In this document: positions 36,587-44,803 of the stretch, one piece after another
Numbering within the stretch: position 1 is the stretch's first letter
Layout: every line of letters starts with the position of its first letter
Assembly (NCBI RefSeq): GCF_015160875.1
Contig: NZ_CP063374.1
Location: 1,984,001 to 2,048,000 of the forward strand
Reading direction: 5' to 3'
DNA: 64,000 bases
Source: Streptomyces chromofuscus
Lineage (GTDB): Bacteria > Actinomycetota > Actinomycetes > Streptomycetales > Streptomycetaceae
Position numbers and translations under genes: made by a program
The notes under the pieces: model-generated
Seen by the model: the letters and a program-made list of their open reading frames with translations, nothing else
What the model was told of the DNA's origin: nothing
Database searches by the model: none

Positions 36587-37588
36587 TCAGACATCGACGC
36601 TGTCCTTCGGGGCGCCCTCGCTCCGCTCCTGCGCCGCCACGGCGGCCGCCTGCTTCCGGGAGGCCATCAGGCTGGTGATCGTGGTGATGATCAGGACGGT
36701 GCAGATCACGCCGAGCGAGAACGGAATGCTGATCTCCGGGACGTGGACCCCGGACTCGTGCAGGGCGTGCAGCACGAGCTTGACGCCGATGAAGCCCAGG
36801 ATGATCGACAGGCCGTACGAGAGGTGGACCAGCTTCTTCAGCAGGCCGCCGATGAGGAAGTACAGCTGCCTCAAACCCATCAGCGCGAAGGCGTTGGCGG
36901 TGAAGACGATGTACGGGTCCTGCGTGAGGCCGAAGATCGCCGGGATGGAGTCGAGCGCGAACAGAACGTCCGTGGTGCCGATGGCCAGCATCACGACCAG
37001 CATCGGGGTCATGACCCGCTTGCCGTTCTGCTGGATCCACAGCTTGGTGCCGTGGTAGCTGTCGGCCACACCGAAGCGGCGCTCGGCGGCCTTGAGGAGC
37101 TTGTTCTCCTCGTACTCCTCGTCCTCGTCGCCCGCCCGGGCCTCCTGGATCAGCTTCCAGGCCGTCCAGATCAGGAAGGCGCCGAAGAGGTAGAACACCC
37201 ACGAGAAGCTGGCGATGATCGCGGCACCGGCGGCGATGAAGATCGCGCGCAGCACCAGGGCTATGAGGACGCCGACGAGGAGCACCCGCTGCTGGTACTG
37301 CGAGGGCACGGCGAACTTCGCCATGATCAGGACGAAGACGAAGAGGTTGTCGACGCTCAGCGACTTCTCGGTGATGAAGCCGGCGAAGAACTCACCGGCG
37401 GGCCGGCCCCCGCCGAAGACGAGCAGGCCAAGACCGAAGAGACACGCCAGAGCGATCCAGACGACCGTCCAGATCCCGGCTTCCTTGATGGATACGTCGT
37501 GGGGCTTGCGGCCGATGAAGAAGTCGACCGCGATGAGTGCGGCGAGCCCCACGATGGTCAGGACCCACAGGGTCAGGGAAACATCCAC
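36587..37588 (-). CDS. TerC-family integral membrane protein (metal export)
   Basis: 333-aa TerC protein with about nine helices. Signature stretches include FFAGFITEKSLSVDNLFVFVLIMAKFAVP with the conserved acidic residues, GVLIALVLRAIFI, and TTDVLFALDSIPAIFGLTQDPYIVFTANAFALMGLRQLYFL. TerC proteins such as MeeF/MeeY export Mn2+, in agreement with the manganese riboswitch ahead of this gene. GTG start at 37588 with GGAGG 5 nt upstream; that Shine-Dalgarno can pair exactly with a strand of the riboswitch. Confidence 0.95.
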   Translation of the reverse strand: MDVSLTLWVLTIVGLAALIAVDFFIGRKPHDVSIKEAGIWTVVWIALACLFGLGLLVFGGGRPAGEFFAGFITEKSLSVDNLFVFVLIMAKFAVPSQYQQRVLLVGVLIALVLRAIFIAAGAAIIASFSWVFYLFGAFLIWTAWKLIQEARAGDEDEEYEENKLLKAAERRFGVADSYHGTKLWIQQNGKRVMTPMLVVMLAIGTTDVLFALDSIPAIFGLTQDPYIVFTANAFALMGLRQLYFLIGGLLKKLVHLSYGLSIILGFIGVKLVLHALHESGVHVPEISIPFSLGVICTVLIITTITSLMASRKQAAAVAAQERSEGAPKDSVDV

Positions 37589-37633
37589 TGCGCCTCCGGC
37601 AGTACGTAACGGCGAACAATCAGTCAGCGTCGT

Positions 37634-37745
37634 CGCTGCCGGAGGTCTCTTCCACCCATAAGCGGGCCGACGCCCCGGGATCTGGCCTGATCCGTATTGA
37701 CGGGGACGCCGCAGTAGTCAGGGAGTACTCCCCTCCGTGCCGAAA
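37634..37745 (-). promoter_or_regulatory. yybP-ykoY (Mn2+) riboswitch controlling terC
   Basis: The minus-strand RNA upstream of terC reads, in order, CGGAGGGGAGUACUCCC, then CCCCGUCAAUACGG, then GGGUGGAAGAGACCUCCGG: the GGGGAGUA box, the GUCAAUACG bulge and the GAGACC loop of the yybP-ykoY class. P1 forms between CGGAGG and CCUCCG. The P1 3' strand CCUCCGGCAG (37636-37645) is also exactly complementary over 10 nt to CUGCCGGAGG (37593-37602), which contains the terC Shine-Dalgarno. Mn2+ binding would stabilise P1 and free the ribosome site, switching translation on. This mechanism is inferred from base pairing. Confidence 0.9.
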
Positions 37746-37760
37746 AGAGTACCGCAATCA

Positions 37761-37788
37761 CCAAGGAAAGGTAAAGCCCTTGGTAAAG
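37761..37788 (-). promoter_or_regulatory. Small inverted and direct repeats before the riboswitch
   Basis: CCAAGG/CCTTGG (37761-37766, 37778-37783) and two GGTAAAG copies (37770, 37782) lie between the TerD/FtsK-like gene stop and the riboswitch. Could be a weak terminator or a promoter-associated site; undecided. Confidence 0.3.
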
Positions 37789-37818
37789 AGGGAGCCAAAG
37801 CCACAGGTCAGACGGCCT

Positions 37819-39834
37819 TTACCGATGCTTGGTGCGGGCTGCGGCGACCTGGTCGAGCACCCGCTGGAGCACCTGGCTGCCGTGCGGCACCAGCGACGGC
37901 TCGTACGTCCAGGCGTGCCCCACCCACGGGTCGGCGAGGTGGTCGTCGGGCACCGGAGTCAGTCGCAGCAGCGAACGCCACAGCGGGTCGAGCAGCGGCC
38001 CGTAGGCGGCGGCGTCCTCCCGGTCCGCGACCATCATGAGGTGGACGCCGACGGCCGGGCCCTCGTCGGCCAGGTAGCGCAGCTGCGTCACCGCCCGGTC
38101 GTCGAAGCCGTGCGGGAAGTCGTTGACCACCACCAGGTGGTGGGAGGTGTCGAAGCCCGGCGGGAGGGCGTCGGCCGCACCGCCTCGCACCGCCATCTGC
38201 ACGAGGTCGACCCGCTGGGTGAGCGTGCCCAGGACGTCCGCCACCCCCGCGGCACCGATCGCGGGCGGAGCCGCGAGCACACCGCTCTGCACCAGCGGGA
38301 CCAGCGTCTGCGCTCCTGAACCGGCCGGGTCGATGACGTACACCGTGAACTCGCCCGCCGGATGGACGGCGAGCAGCCGCGCCACATGCGCCACCGCCGC
38401 CTCCATGGCCAGGCGCCGCAGGTCGTGCGCGTCGTGGAACGAGCCGTCGGGCGATCCGGCGCGTCCGCTGTCGATCCACAGACCGCGCTCCAGCGGCAGC
38501 CGGATGAGCATCGGTATCCGCAGCTCGGCACACTCCGGCAGGTGCAGATCACCCAGGCGCAGCGCCATGGGCATCTCCATCGGCACGCGGTAGCCGTGCC
38601 AGACGGGGTTGTCCCAGCGGGCGTACGCCGGCGGCAGCGCCGGTTCGACGACGTCGGCCTCGGCGGTGAGCTGGGCGACGTCCCGGTCGAGGGCCTGCCG
38701 GGCCTGGTCGACGAGCTGGGCGTGCCGGGCGCGCGCCGCTTCGCGGGCGGCGTCGGCCTGTCCCCCGATCCGGCTGCGCGGGTCGGAGAGGACCTGTTCC
38801 AGCTCCTTGTCCATACGCGACTCGGCGAAGTCGACGGCGCTGCGGTATGCGGCCGTGGCACGCGCCAGGTCCTCGAACATGCCCCATACCTGGTTGTAGA
38901 GCCGCTCGTCCATGGACCAGCCGGTCGCGTCACCGGCGACGGGCCGGCTGGGCCGGCCGGGCGTCGCGGGGGGCGCGGTCGGCGGGGGCGGGGGCGGTGC
39001 GGAGTTCCGGCGGCGCGGGTGGGTGTAGTCGATCGGGCCGCCCGCGGTGGGCGCGGACGGCTGGGTGAGGGCGGAGGAGTCGGTCGGGAGCGAGGGGTCC
39101 GTGGGGACCGAGGGCTCCGTGGGCGCGGGTCCTCCGGGGTAGCCCGTACGTCCCGTCGCGGCGCCCTGAGGGGTCTGTGTGCCGTAGGGGGAGCCGCCGT
39201 GGTCCGGGCTCAGGGTGGGTGCGGCCTGGCGGGTGCCCGCCCCGTCCGCCGTGCGGGAAGGCGGCGCGGCCACCGAGCGGGCCATGCCCTGGGCGACCGC
39301 GTCGTTGATGGCGCCGGCGAGCTGGTGGGCCTGGGGCAGGCCCTGGTCGGCGAAGAGCTCGGCGAGGCCGCCGGCGTAGCCCTGGCCGACGGCGCGCACC
39401 TTCCAGGCGTCCTGGCGGCGGTACAGCTCCAGGGCGACGACGGCCGTCTCGCTCTCCAGGCCGGTGACGGTGTAGCTGGCGACCTCGGAGCCGTCGAGTC
39501 CGGTGACCGCCACGAACGGGGCGGCCACGGCGCCGAAGCGGGCCGGCCCCCCGGCACCGGTGGGCAGGGCGAGCAGCACATGCACGCGGTGCGCGGCGTC
39601 CGGCAGGGCGTCCAGGTCCACCGCGAGACGGTGGACGGCGGCCGCCTGGCGGGGCACCTCCAGTCCGGGCAGGTTGGGTGCGCCCGGGTGGGCCACCCGC
39701 TCCGGGTCCCGGACCCTGCCCTCCTCGTCGCCGATCGTGGCCACGGCCACGATCGGCTTGCCGGCCGAGACCCTGATTTCCAGGCGGGCCTGGGAGAGCG
39801 GGTGGTTCTGCCCCCGCACCAGCTCGGCCGTCAT
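37819..39834 (-). CDS. TerD-domain protein with large C-terminal FtsK-like region
   Basis: 671-aa cytoplasmic protein. The N-terminal TerD domain (residues 1-185: ELVRGQNHPL, LEIRVSAGKPIVAVATIGDEEG, YTVTGLESETAVVALELYRR) binds Ca2+ in characterised relatives. A Pro/Thr/Ser-rich linker (about 190-310) with repeats of PTDPS type follows. The C-terminal part (about 315-671) has a coiled-coil-prone segment and then a fold resembling FtsK/SpoIIIE-type ATPases, but I see no GxxGxGKS Walker A; RLPLERGLWIDSG occupies the equivalent place, so it may be catalytically dead. It lies 58 nt downstream of terD and probably shares its promoter. Function in stress response is inferred. Confidence 0.85.
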   Translation of the reverse strand: MTAELVRGQNHPLSQARLEIRVSAGKPIVAVATIGDEEGRVRDPERVAHPGAPNLPGLEVPRQAAAVHRLAVDLDALPDAAHRVHVLLALPTGAGGPARFGAVAAPFVAVTGLDGSEVASYTVTGLESETAVVALELYRRQDAWKVRAVGQGYAGGLAELFADQGLPQAHQLAGAINDAVAQGMARSVAAPPSRTADGAGTRQAAPTLSPDHGGSPYGTQTPQGAATGRTGYPGGPAPTEPSVPTDPSLPTDSSALTQPSAPTAGGPIDYTHPRRRNSAPPPPPPTAPPATPGRPSRPVAGDATGWSMDERLYNQVWGMFEDLARATAAYRSAVDFAESRMDKELEQVLSDPRSRIGGQADAAREAARARHAQLVDQARQALDRDVAQLTAEADVVEPALPPAYARWDNPVWHGYRVPMEMPMALRLGDLHLPECAELRIPMLIRLPLERGLWIDSGRAGSPDGSFHDAHDLRRLAMEAAVAHVARLLAVHPAGEFTVYVIDPAGSGAQTLVPLVQSGVLAAPPAIGAAGVADVLGTLTQRVDLVQMAVRGGAADALPPGFDTSHHLVVVNDFPHGFDDRAVTQLRYLADEGPAVGVHLMMVADREDAAAYGPLLDPLWRSLLRLTPVPDDHLADPWVGHAWTYEPSLVPHGSQVLQRVLDQVAAARTKHR

Positions 39835-39892
39835 CGCCTCAATCCCCCTGTGTGGCTGTTGTCGTCGTGTGCCGCTCGCCCCGCCCGCCGTC

Positions 39893-40471
39893 TCAGAGCA
39901 GCGGCAGGATCGACGGCATCAGGTCCTGGAAGGTGCGGCCGTTGGCCGGGGTGCCGAGGGCGGTCATGGACCAGCCGCTGCCGGCGCGGTGCACCTTCGC
40001 CATGATCTGGGCCGTGTAGGCGCCGCCGCCGGCGAGCGTGTAGCGGGCGAGTTCCTGGCCGTTGGTCTCGTCGACGAGACGGCAGAAGGCGTTCTGCACC
40101 TCCTGGAAGGTCTGGCCCGTGAAGGAGTTCACGGTGAAGACGATCTGGTCGATGTGGACCGGCAGGCGCTGCAGGTCGACGAGGATCGCCTCGTCGTCGC
40201 CGCCCTGGCCGACACCGCCGACCAGGTTGTCGCCGGTGTGGCGCACCGAGCCGTCGTCGCTCACCAGGTGGCGGAAGAAGACGACGTCCACCGGCTGCTT
40301 GTCCGCGAACAGGACGGCGGAGGCGTCGAGGTCGATCTCCCGGGTGCGCGAGCCGAACAGGCCGCGCCGCGGGGCCGCCTGCCAGCCGAGACCCATGCGC
40401 ACCGCGGTCAGGCTGCCTCCGTCGTTCTTCTGCAGACTGATGGCCTGACCCTTTGTCATGTTGACGGTCAC
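39893..40471 (-). CDS. TerD-family stress protein
   Basis: 192-aa TerD domain protein of the tellurite/general stress family. Typical segments: MTKGQAISLQKNDGGSLTAVRMGLGW, EIDLDASAVLF, VDVVFFRHLVSDDGSVRHTGDNLVGG, DDEAILVDLQRLPVHIDQIVFTVNSF and the DE-rich Ca2+-binding loops. GTG at 40471 with GAGAGGGG 9 nt upstream; the longer frame to 40591 is not supported. A damage-type promoter lies about 55 nt upstream. First gene of a two-gene TerD unit and directly downstream of uvrB. Confidence 0.94.
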   Translation of the reverse strand: MTVNMTKGQAISLQKNDGGSLTAVRMGLGWQAAPRRGLFGSRTREIDLDASAVLFADKQPVDVVFFRHLVSDDGSVRHTGDNLVGGVGQGGDDEAILVDLQRLPVHIDQIVFTVNSFTGQTFQEVQNAFCRLVDETNGQELARYTLAGGGAYTAQIMAKVHRAGSGWSMTALGTPANGRTFQDLMPSILPLL

Positions 40472-40527
40472 GCGCTGATTCCCCTCTCGAGCATTCCCCT
40501 GTTGCCGCGGAGTCGCGGATGACGAGC

Positions 40528-40550
40528 ACCATACGCAGGGGCACTGACAG
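40528..40550 (-). promoter_or_regulatory. PafBC-type damage promoter upstream of terD
   Basis: CTGTCAGTG (40542-40550), an 8-nt spacer and TATGGT (40528-40533) on the minus strand. It matches TTGTCRGTG-N8-TANNNT with one mismatch (C for the first T). A transcript would start about 50 nt before the terD GTG. Confidence 0.72.
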
Positions 40551-40632
40551 CGGCGTACTCCGGTCCGCACTTTGTGTCGGTCTTGCAACACAGCGCAGCC
40601 CCGGCAAGGTCACAGCGGTCCCCCCGGGTCCG

Positions 40633-42783
40633 TCACGCCAGGCCGGCCTCCTTCATCTGGCGCAGTTCCTTCTTCATCTCGGACACCTCGTCGCGCAGCC
40701 GTGCCGCGATCTCGAACTGAAGGTCCGCGGCGGCGGCGCGCATGCGCTCCGTCAGCTCCTCGATCTGCTCGGCCAGTTCCGCGGCCGGCCGGTCGGTCGG
40801 CACGGTCTCCTTGGCCTTGCCCTTGGCGCGCTTGGCGGGCTTGGCGTCCTTGACCGCGTGGTCCTTCAGGGAGGGCACCGGGGCCCTCGTGCCGCGGCCG
40901 TCCTTGCGGGACTGGCGGTAGCCCGAGCCGAGCAGCTGGTCGGTGTCGACGCCCTCGCGGGCGATCTGCGCGACGATGTCGTTGATCTTCTTGCGCAGCG
41001 GCTGGGGGTCGATGCCGTTCGCCGTGTTGTACGCGATCTGCTTCTCCCGGCGGCGGTTGGTCTCCTCGATGGCCTTCTCCATCGCCGGGGTGATCTTGTC
41101 GGCGTACATGTGGACCTGGCCGGAGACGTTGCGCGCCGCGCGGCCGATGGTCTGGATCAGCGAGGTGCCGGAGCGCAGGAAGCCCTCCTTGTCGGCGTCG
41201 AGGATGGCGACGAGCGAGACCTCGGGCAGGTCGAGCCCCTCCCTGAGGAGGTTGATGCCGATCAGGACGTCGAACTCGCCGGACCGCAGTTCGCGCAGCA
41301 GCTCGACGCGGCGCAGGGTGTCGACGTCGCTGTGCAGGTAGCGGACCTGGATGCCGAGTTCCAGGAAGTAGTCGGTGAGGTCCTCGGCCATCTTCTTGGT
41401 GAGCGTGGTGACCAGGACGCGCTCGTCCTTCTCCACGCGCGTGCGGATCTCGTGCACCAGGTCGTCGATCTGGCCCTCGGTGGGCTTGACCACGACCTCC
41501 GGGTCGACCAGGCCGGTGGGCCGGATGATCTGCTCGACGACGCCGTCGGAGCGGGACAGCTCGTACTGGCCGGGGGTGGCCGACAGATAGACGGTCTGGC
41601 CGATGCGCTCCTGGAACTCCTCCCACTTCAGCGGGCGGTTGTCCAGCGCCGAGGGCAGCCGGAAGCCGTGCTCCACGAGGGTGCGCTTGCGGGAGGCGTC
41701 GCCCTCGTACATGGCGCCGATCTGCGGCACGGTGACGTGCGACTCGTCGATGACGAGCAGGAAGTCCTCGGGGAAGTAGTCCAGCAGCGTGTTCGGCGCG
41801 GAGCCGGGCAGGCGGCCGTCGAAGTGCATCGAGTAGTTCTCCACACCGGAGCAGGTGCCGATCTGGCGGAGCATCTCGATGTCGTACGTCGTGCGCATCC
41901 GCAGCCGCTGGGCCTCCAGGAGCTTGCCCTGCTTCTCCAGCTCGGCGAGCCGCTCCCCCAGCTCCTTCTCGATGTCGTTGACGGCCCGCTCCATGCGCTC
42001 GGGGCCCGCGACGTAGTGGGAGGCCGGGAAGACGTACAGGTGCTCGTCGTCGCTGATGATCTCGCCCGTGACCGGATGGAGCGTGGACAGCGCCTCGATC
42101 TCGTCGCCGAACATCTCGATGCGGACGGCGAGCTCCTCGTAGACCGGGAAGATCTCGATGGTGTCGCCGCGGACCCGGAAGGTGCCCCGGGTGAAGGCCA
42201 TGTCGTTGCGCGTGTACTGGATGTCGACGAAGCGGCGCAGCAGCTGGTCGCGGTCGATCTCCTCGCCGACGCGCAGCGGCACCATGCGGTCGACGTACTC
42301 CTGCGGTGTGCCGAGGCCGTAGATGCAGGACACGGAGGCGACCACCACGACGTCGCGCCGGGTGAGCAGGGAGTTGGTCGCCGAGTGGCGCAGCCGCTCG
42401 ACCTCCTCGTTGATCGAGGAGTCCTTCTCGATGTAGGTGTCCGACTGCGGGACGTACGCCTCGGGCTGGTAGTAGTCGTAGTACGACACGAAGTACTCGA
42501 CGGCGTTGTTCGGCAGCAGCTCGCGGAACTCGTTGGCCAGCTGGGCGGCCAGTGTCTTGTTCGGCGCCATCACCAGGGTGGGGCGCTGGAGCTTCTCGAT
42601 CATCCACGCGGTGGTGGCGGACTTGCCGGTGCCGGTGGCGCCGAGGAGCACGACGTCCTTCTCCCCGGCTTCGATGCGCCGGGCGAGGTCGGCGATGGCC
42701 GTCGGCTGGTCGCCGTTCGGCTGGTAGGGGCTGACGACCTCGAAGGGCGCCACCGTGCGTTCGATCTGGGAAACGGGCCGCAT
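40633..42783 (-). CDS. uvrB: Excinuclease ABC subunit B
   Basis: 716-aa UvrB helicase-like damage verifier. Walker A GATGTGKS is at residues 48-55, and the aromatic beta-hairpin [16 protein letters not shown] follows. Helicase motifs [18 protein letters not shown] and [15 protein letters not shown] are present, and the C-terminal UVR motif ([24 protein letters not shown]) binds UvrC. ATG 42783 has no Shine-Dalgarno but sits 7 nt from a -10 box, so a leaderless mRNA is likely. A longer frame to 42993 would run into repeats and is rejected. Confidence 0.97.
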   Translation of the reverse strand: MRPVSQIERTVAPFEVVSPYQPNGDQPTAIADLARRIEAGEKDVVLLGATGTGKSATTAWMIEKLQRPTLVMAPNKTLAAQLANEFRELLPNNAVEYFVSYYDYYQPEAYVPQSDTYIEKDSSINEEVERLRHSATNSLLTRRDVVVVASVSCIYGLGTPQEYVDRMVPLRVGEEIDRDQLLRRFVDIQYTRNDMAFTRGTFRVRGDTIEIFPVYEELAVRIEMFGDEIEALSTLHPVTGEIISDDEHLYVFPASHYVAGPERMERAVNDIEKELGERLAELEKQGKLLEAQRLRMRTTYDIEMLRQIGTCSGVENYSMHFDGRLPGSAPNTLLDYFPEDFLLVIDESHVTVPQIGAMYEGDASRKRTLVEHGFRLPSALDNRPLKWEEFQERIGQTVYLSATPGQYELSRSDGVVEQIIRPTGLVDPEVVVKPTEGQIDDLVHEIRTRVEKDERVLVTTLTKKMAEDLTDYFLELGIQVRYLHSDVDTLRRVELLRELRSGEFDVLIGINLLREGLDLPEVSLVAILDADKEGFLRSGTSLIQTIGRAARNVSGQVHMYADKITPAMEKAIEETNRRREKQIAYNTANGIDPQPLRKKINDIVAQIAREGVDTDQLLGSGYRQSRKDGRGTRAPVPSLKDHAVKDAKPAKRAKGKAKETVPTDRPAAELAEQIEELTERMRAAAADLQFEIAARLRDEVSEMKKELRQMKEAGLA

Positions 42784-42790
42784 GCCATCA

Positions 42791-42813
42791 ACCGTACGAC
42801 CCCGCACTGACAA
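42791..42813 (-). promoter_or_regulatory. PafBC-type damage promoter of uvrB
   Basis: TTGTCAGTG (42805-42813), 8-nt spacer CGGGGTCG, TACGGT (42791-42796), then 7 nt to the uvrB ATG. An exact match to the RecA-independent damage motif, with a predicted leaderless start. Confidence 0.9.
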
Positions 42814-42837
42814 CGGGCTCCGATCAGCGGTTCTGGG

Positions 42838-43260
42838 GGGCGGGACGACTGCGGCCGGGGGTGGGGTGCGGAGCCTCAGCAGTCTGGGACGCCGAAGCCG
42901 CTCCGCGCGGGGCGGGCTGCGACGGGTGCGGGGCCGTAGCGGTCCTGCGGGACGCGGGAGCCGCTGAGGCCGGGTGCCGACGGGGTGCGGCACCTCTGCG
43001 GTTCTTCGCGTACGGAAGCGGCGGAGGGCGGGTGGCAGCCGGTGCGAGGCTCAACGGCTCTGCGGGGTGCGGAAGCGGCCGAGGACGGGTGGCAGCCGGT
43101 GCGAGGGCTCAACGGCTCTGCGGGGGGGGGCGGAAGCGGCCGAGGACGGGTGGCGGCCGGTGCGAGGGCTCAACGGCTCTGCGGGGGGGGCGGAAGCGGC
43201 CGAGGACGGGTGGCGGCCGGTGCGAGGCTCAGCGGTTCTGCGGGGTGCGGAAGCGGCTGC
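42838..43260. repeat. 57-61 bp tandem array grown from the MHYT gene stop codon
   Basis: Near-identical units begin at 43013, 43070, 43131 and 43191 (57, 61, 60, 57 bp), with a partial fifth from 43248 and degenerate relatives back to about 42838. Each contains CGGAAGCGG, GACGGGTGGC, CCGGTGCGAGG and TCAACGGCTCTGCGGGG. The copy at 43229 is the actual end of the MHYT gene, so every unit carries a copy of its last codons and stop. G-runs of nine (43122-43130) and eight (43183-43190) bases account for most length variation. Confidence 0.9.
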
Positions 43261-44095
43261 GGGCCGGGAGCCGGCGGGTGCGGAGCGCGGGTCGGCGGGT
43301 CTGGTGCGGCAGCGGCGCGTGGGCCGGGACTCCGGGCTTGTGCTCGGGGCGGGGCGAGGCGGGCCTGCCCATGATCATGAGCGGGTCGAAGAGGACGACG
43401 ACGCCCGCGAGGCACAGCAGGGCGAGCGGGCCGATCAGCATGGGGGCGAGCAGGGCGGCGGGCGAGTCGCCCGTGGCGGGATCGGCGGTGCCGTGCAGAT
43501 GGACCTTGACGGCCGCCATGCCGGTGTAGTGCATTCCGCTGACAGCGAGTCCCATGACGAGGCTGGCGCCCACGCTCCACAGGACTCCTCTGACCTGCCC
43601 GGCCGCCCACAGCGCGGCGGTGGCGGCGACCATGGCGATGAGGACGGAGGCGGCGACGGTGACCGTGTTGTACTCCAGCTTTCCGTCCAGCCGCAGGCCG
43701 GCCATGCCCAGGTAGTGCATGGAGGCGATGCCGAGGCCGGTGACCGTGCCGCCGGTGAACAGGGCCGTGCCGGAGGCGCCCCGATAGCCGACGATGAAGA
43801 TCCCGACGCCCACCATCAGGACGGCGACACCCAGGCTGGCGTACGTCATCGGCTTGTCGTAGTGGATGGGCGCCTCCTGGACCGTGAACCCCATCATCCC
43901 GATGAAGTGCATGGTCCATACGCCGGAGGCGATCGCCATGGACCCCAGGGCGAGCCAGCCGGGGCGCCCGGGGCCGCCCACGAGCAGGGCTCTGGTGGTG
44001 CAGCGCAGGCCGAGGGCACCGCCGAGGCAGGCCATGACATAGGCCACGAGCGGTGTGACGAGGCCGTAGCTGAATCCCTCGACCGTGCCCTGCAT
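43229..44095 (-). CDS. MHYT-domain integral membrane protein
   Basis: 288-aa protein with seven predicted helices. Three MHYT-type motifs (TMHFIGM, SMHYLGM, GMHYTGM) lie at the outer ends of helices and are thought to bind copper and sense O2, CO or NO. No GGDEF, EAL or kinase domain follows, so this is a stand-alone sensor or carrier. The tail after about residue 250 is Pro/Arg-rich and its last codons are the founder of the tandem array downstream. ATG 44095. Role unknown. Confidence 0.9.
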   Translation of the reverse strand: MQGTVEGFSYGLVTPLVAYVMACLGGALGLRCTTRALLVGGPGRPGWLALGSMAIASGVWTMHFIGMMGFTVQEAPIHYDKPMTYASLGVAVLMVGVGIFIVGYRGASGTALFTGGTVTGLGIASMHYLGMAGLRLDGKLEYNTVTVAASVLIAMVAATAALWAAGQVRGVLWSVGASLVMGLAVSGMHYTGMAAVKVHLHGTADPATGDSPAALLAPMLIGPLALLCLAGVVVLFDPLMIMGRPASPRPEHKPGVPAHAPLPHQTRRPALRTRRLPARSRFRTPQNR

Positions 44096-44373
44096 GCGCG
44101 GCTGCCCTTCCGCCCCGTCCGTCCCGGAATTACTGCAATGCTCCCCCTCCCAGAACCGCCCGAGCGGTCAGGGTTGAGGCAGAGAGTATGACTCGCACCG
44201 GAATGGTCGAACGACTTTCCGGCAAAGAAACACGCCTCTGCCCCACTTGTGCCGCACCGGTGAGCGGTACCCGGCGACTCCATTCAACCTGTGTCCATTC
44301 GGTACCCCTCCGGCGTTGACCGTCCGCTGTCACGGTGGGGCTGTCCGTGCCGGGTTCGAGGTGAAGGTTACGC

Positions 44374-44747
44374 ATGCACGCGCGTGCAGCCGCCGCCACG
44401 ACCACCGCGCTCCTGGGAAGCGTCGCCCTGCTGCTTCCCGCTTCGGGCAGCGGGGCTGCCGACGGCGACCGGCCTCCCGTGGTCCTCGCCCACCGGGGCG
44501 CCTCCGCCTACGCGCCCGAGAACACCCTGGCCGCCGTCGGCAAGGCGGCCGAGCTGGGCATCCAGTGGGTCGAGAACGGCTACGTCTCCGCCGTCCACGG
44601 CGTCAGCGGGGCGCACGGCAGGCCGCTGGAGGTCTTCACCGGACCGTCGACGACGCCGCGACCGCCCGCAAGGTCGCCGGCTACGGCGTCGACAGCGTGA
44701 TCACCAACAAGCCCGACGTCGTCCGGGACGCGCTCGGCGGGCAGTGA
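44374..44747 (+). pseudogene. glpQ: Decayed glycerophosphodiester phosphodiesterase
   Basis: Remnant of a secreted GlpQ-type enzyme. The signal peptide and N-terminal active-site segment VLAHRGASAYAPENTLAAV are intact, but residue WVEN is joined directly to GYVSAVHGVSGAHGRPLEVFT, a segment from near the C-terminus of the family, so most of the catalytic barrel is missing by an in-frame deletion. A single missing T after ACC at about 44640 then shifts the frame: restoring it gives ACC TGG ACC GTC GAC GAC and the family ending WTVDDAATARKVAGYGVDSVITNKPDVV, with stop at 44745-44747. Not expected to be functional. Confidence 0.88.
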
Positions 44748-44774
44748 CGTTCCGGCACCGCCGCGGGGCGGGCG

Positions 44775-44797
44775 TTGTCAGTGGCGGGTCGTACCGT
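44775..44797 (+). promoter_or_regulatory. PafBC-type damage promoter of ogt
   Basis: TTGTCAGTG (44775-44783), 8-nt spacer GCGGGTCG, TACCGT (44792-44797), then GGGCTC and the ATG at 44804. Exact motif match; leaderless start predicted. Confidence 0.9.
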
Positions 44798-44803
44798 GGG
44801 CTC

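Noticed and set aside
43013..43247. CRISPR-like or coding repeat protein
   Set aside because: Period varies 57-61 bp and breaks frame; the units copy a gene end.
44247..44747. A separate 166-aa gene in the second frame of the glpQ region
   Set aside because: Only its end matches a family, as the shifted C-terminus of GlpQ; the rest is out-of-frame sequence.
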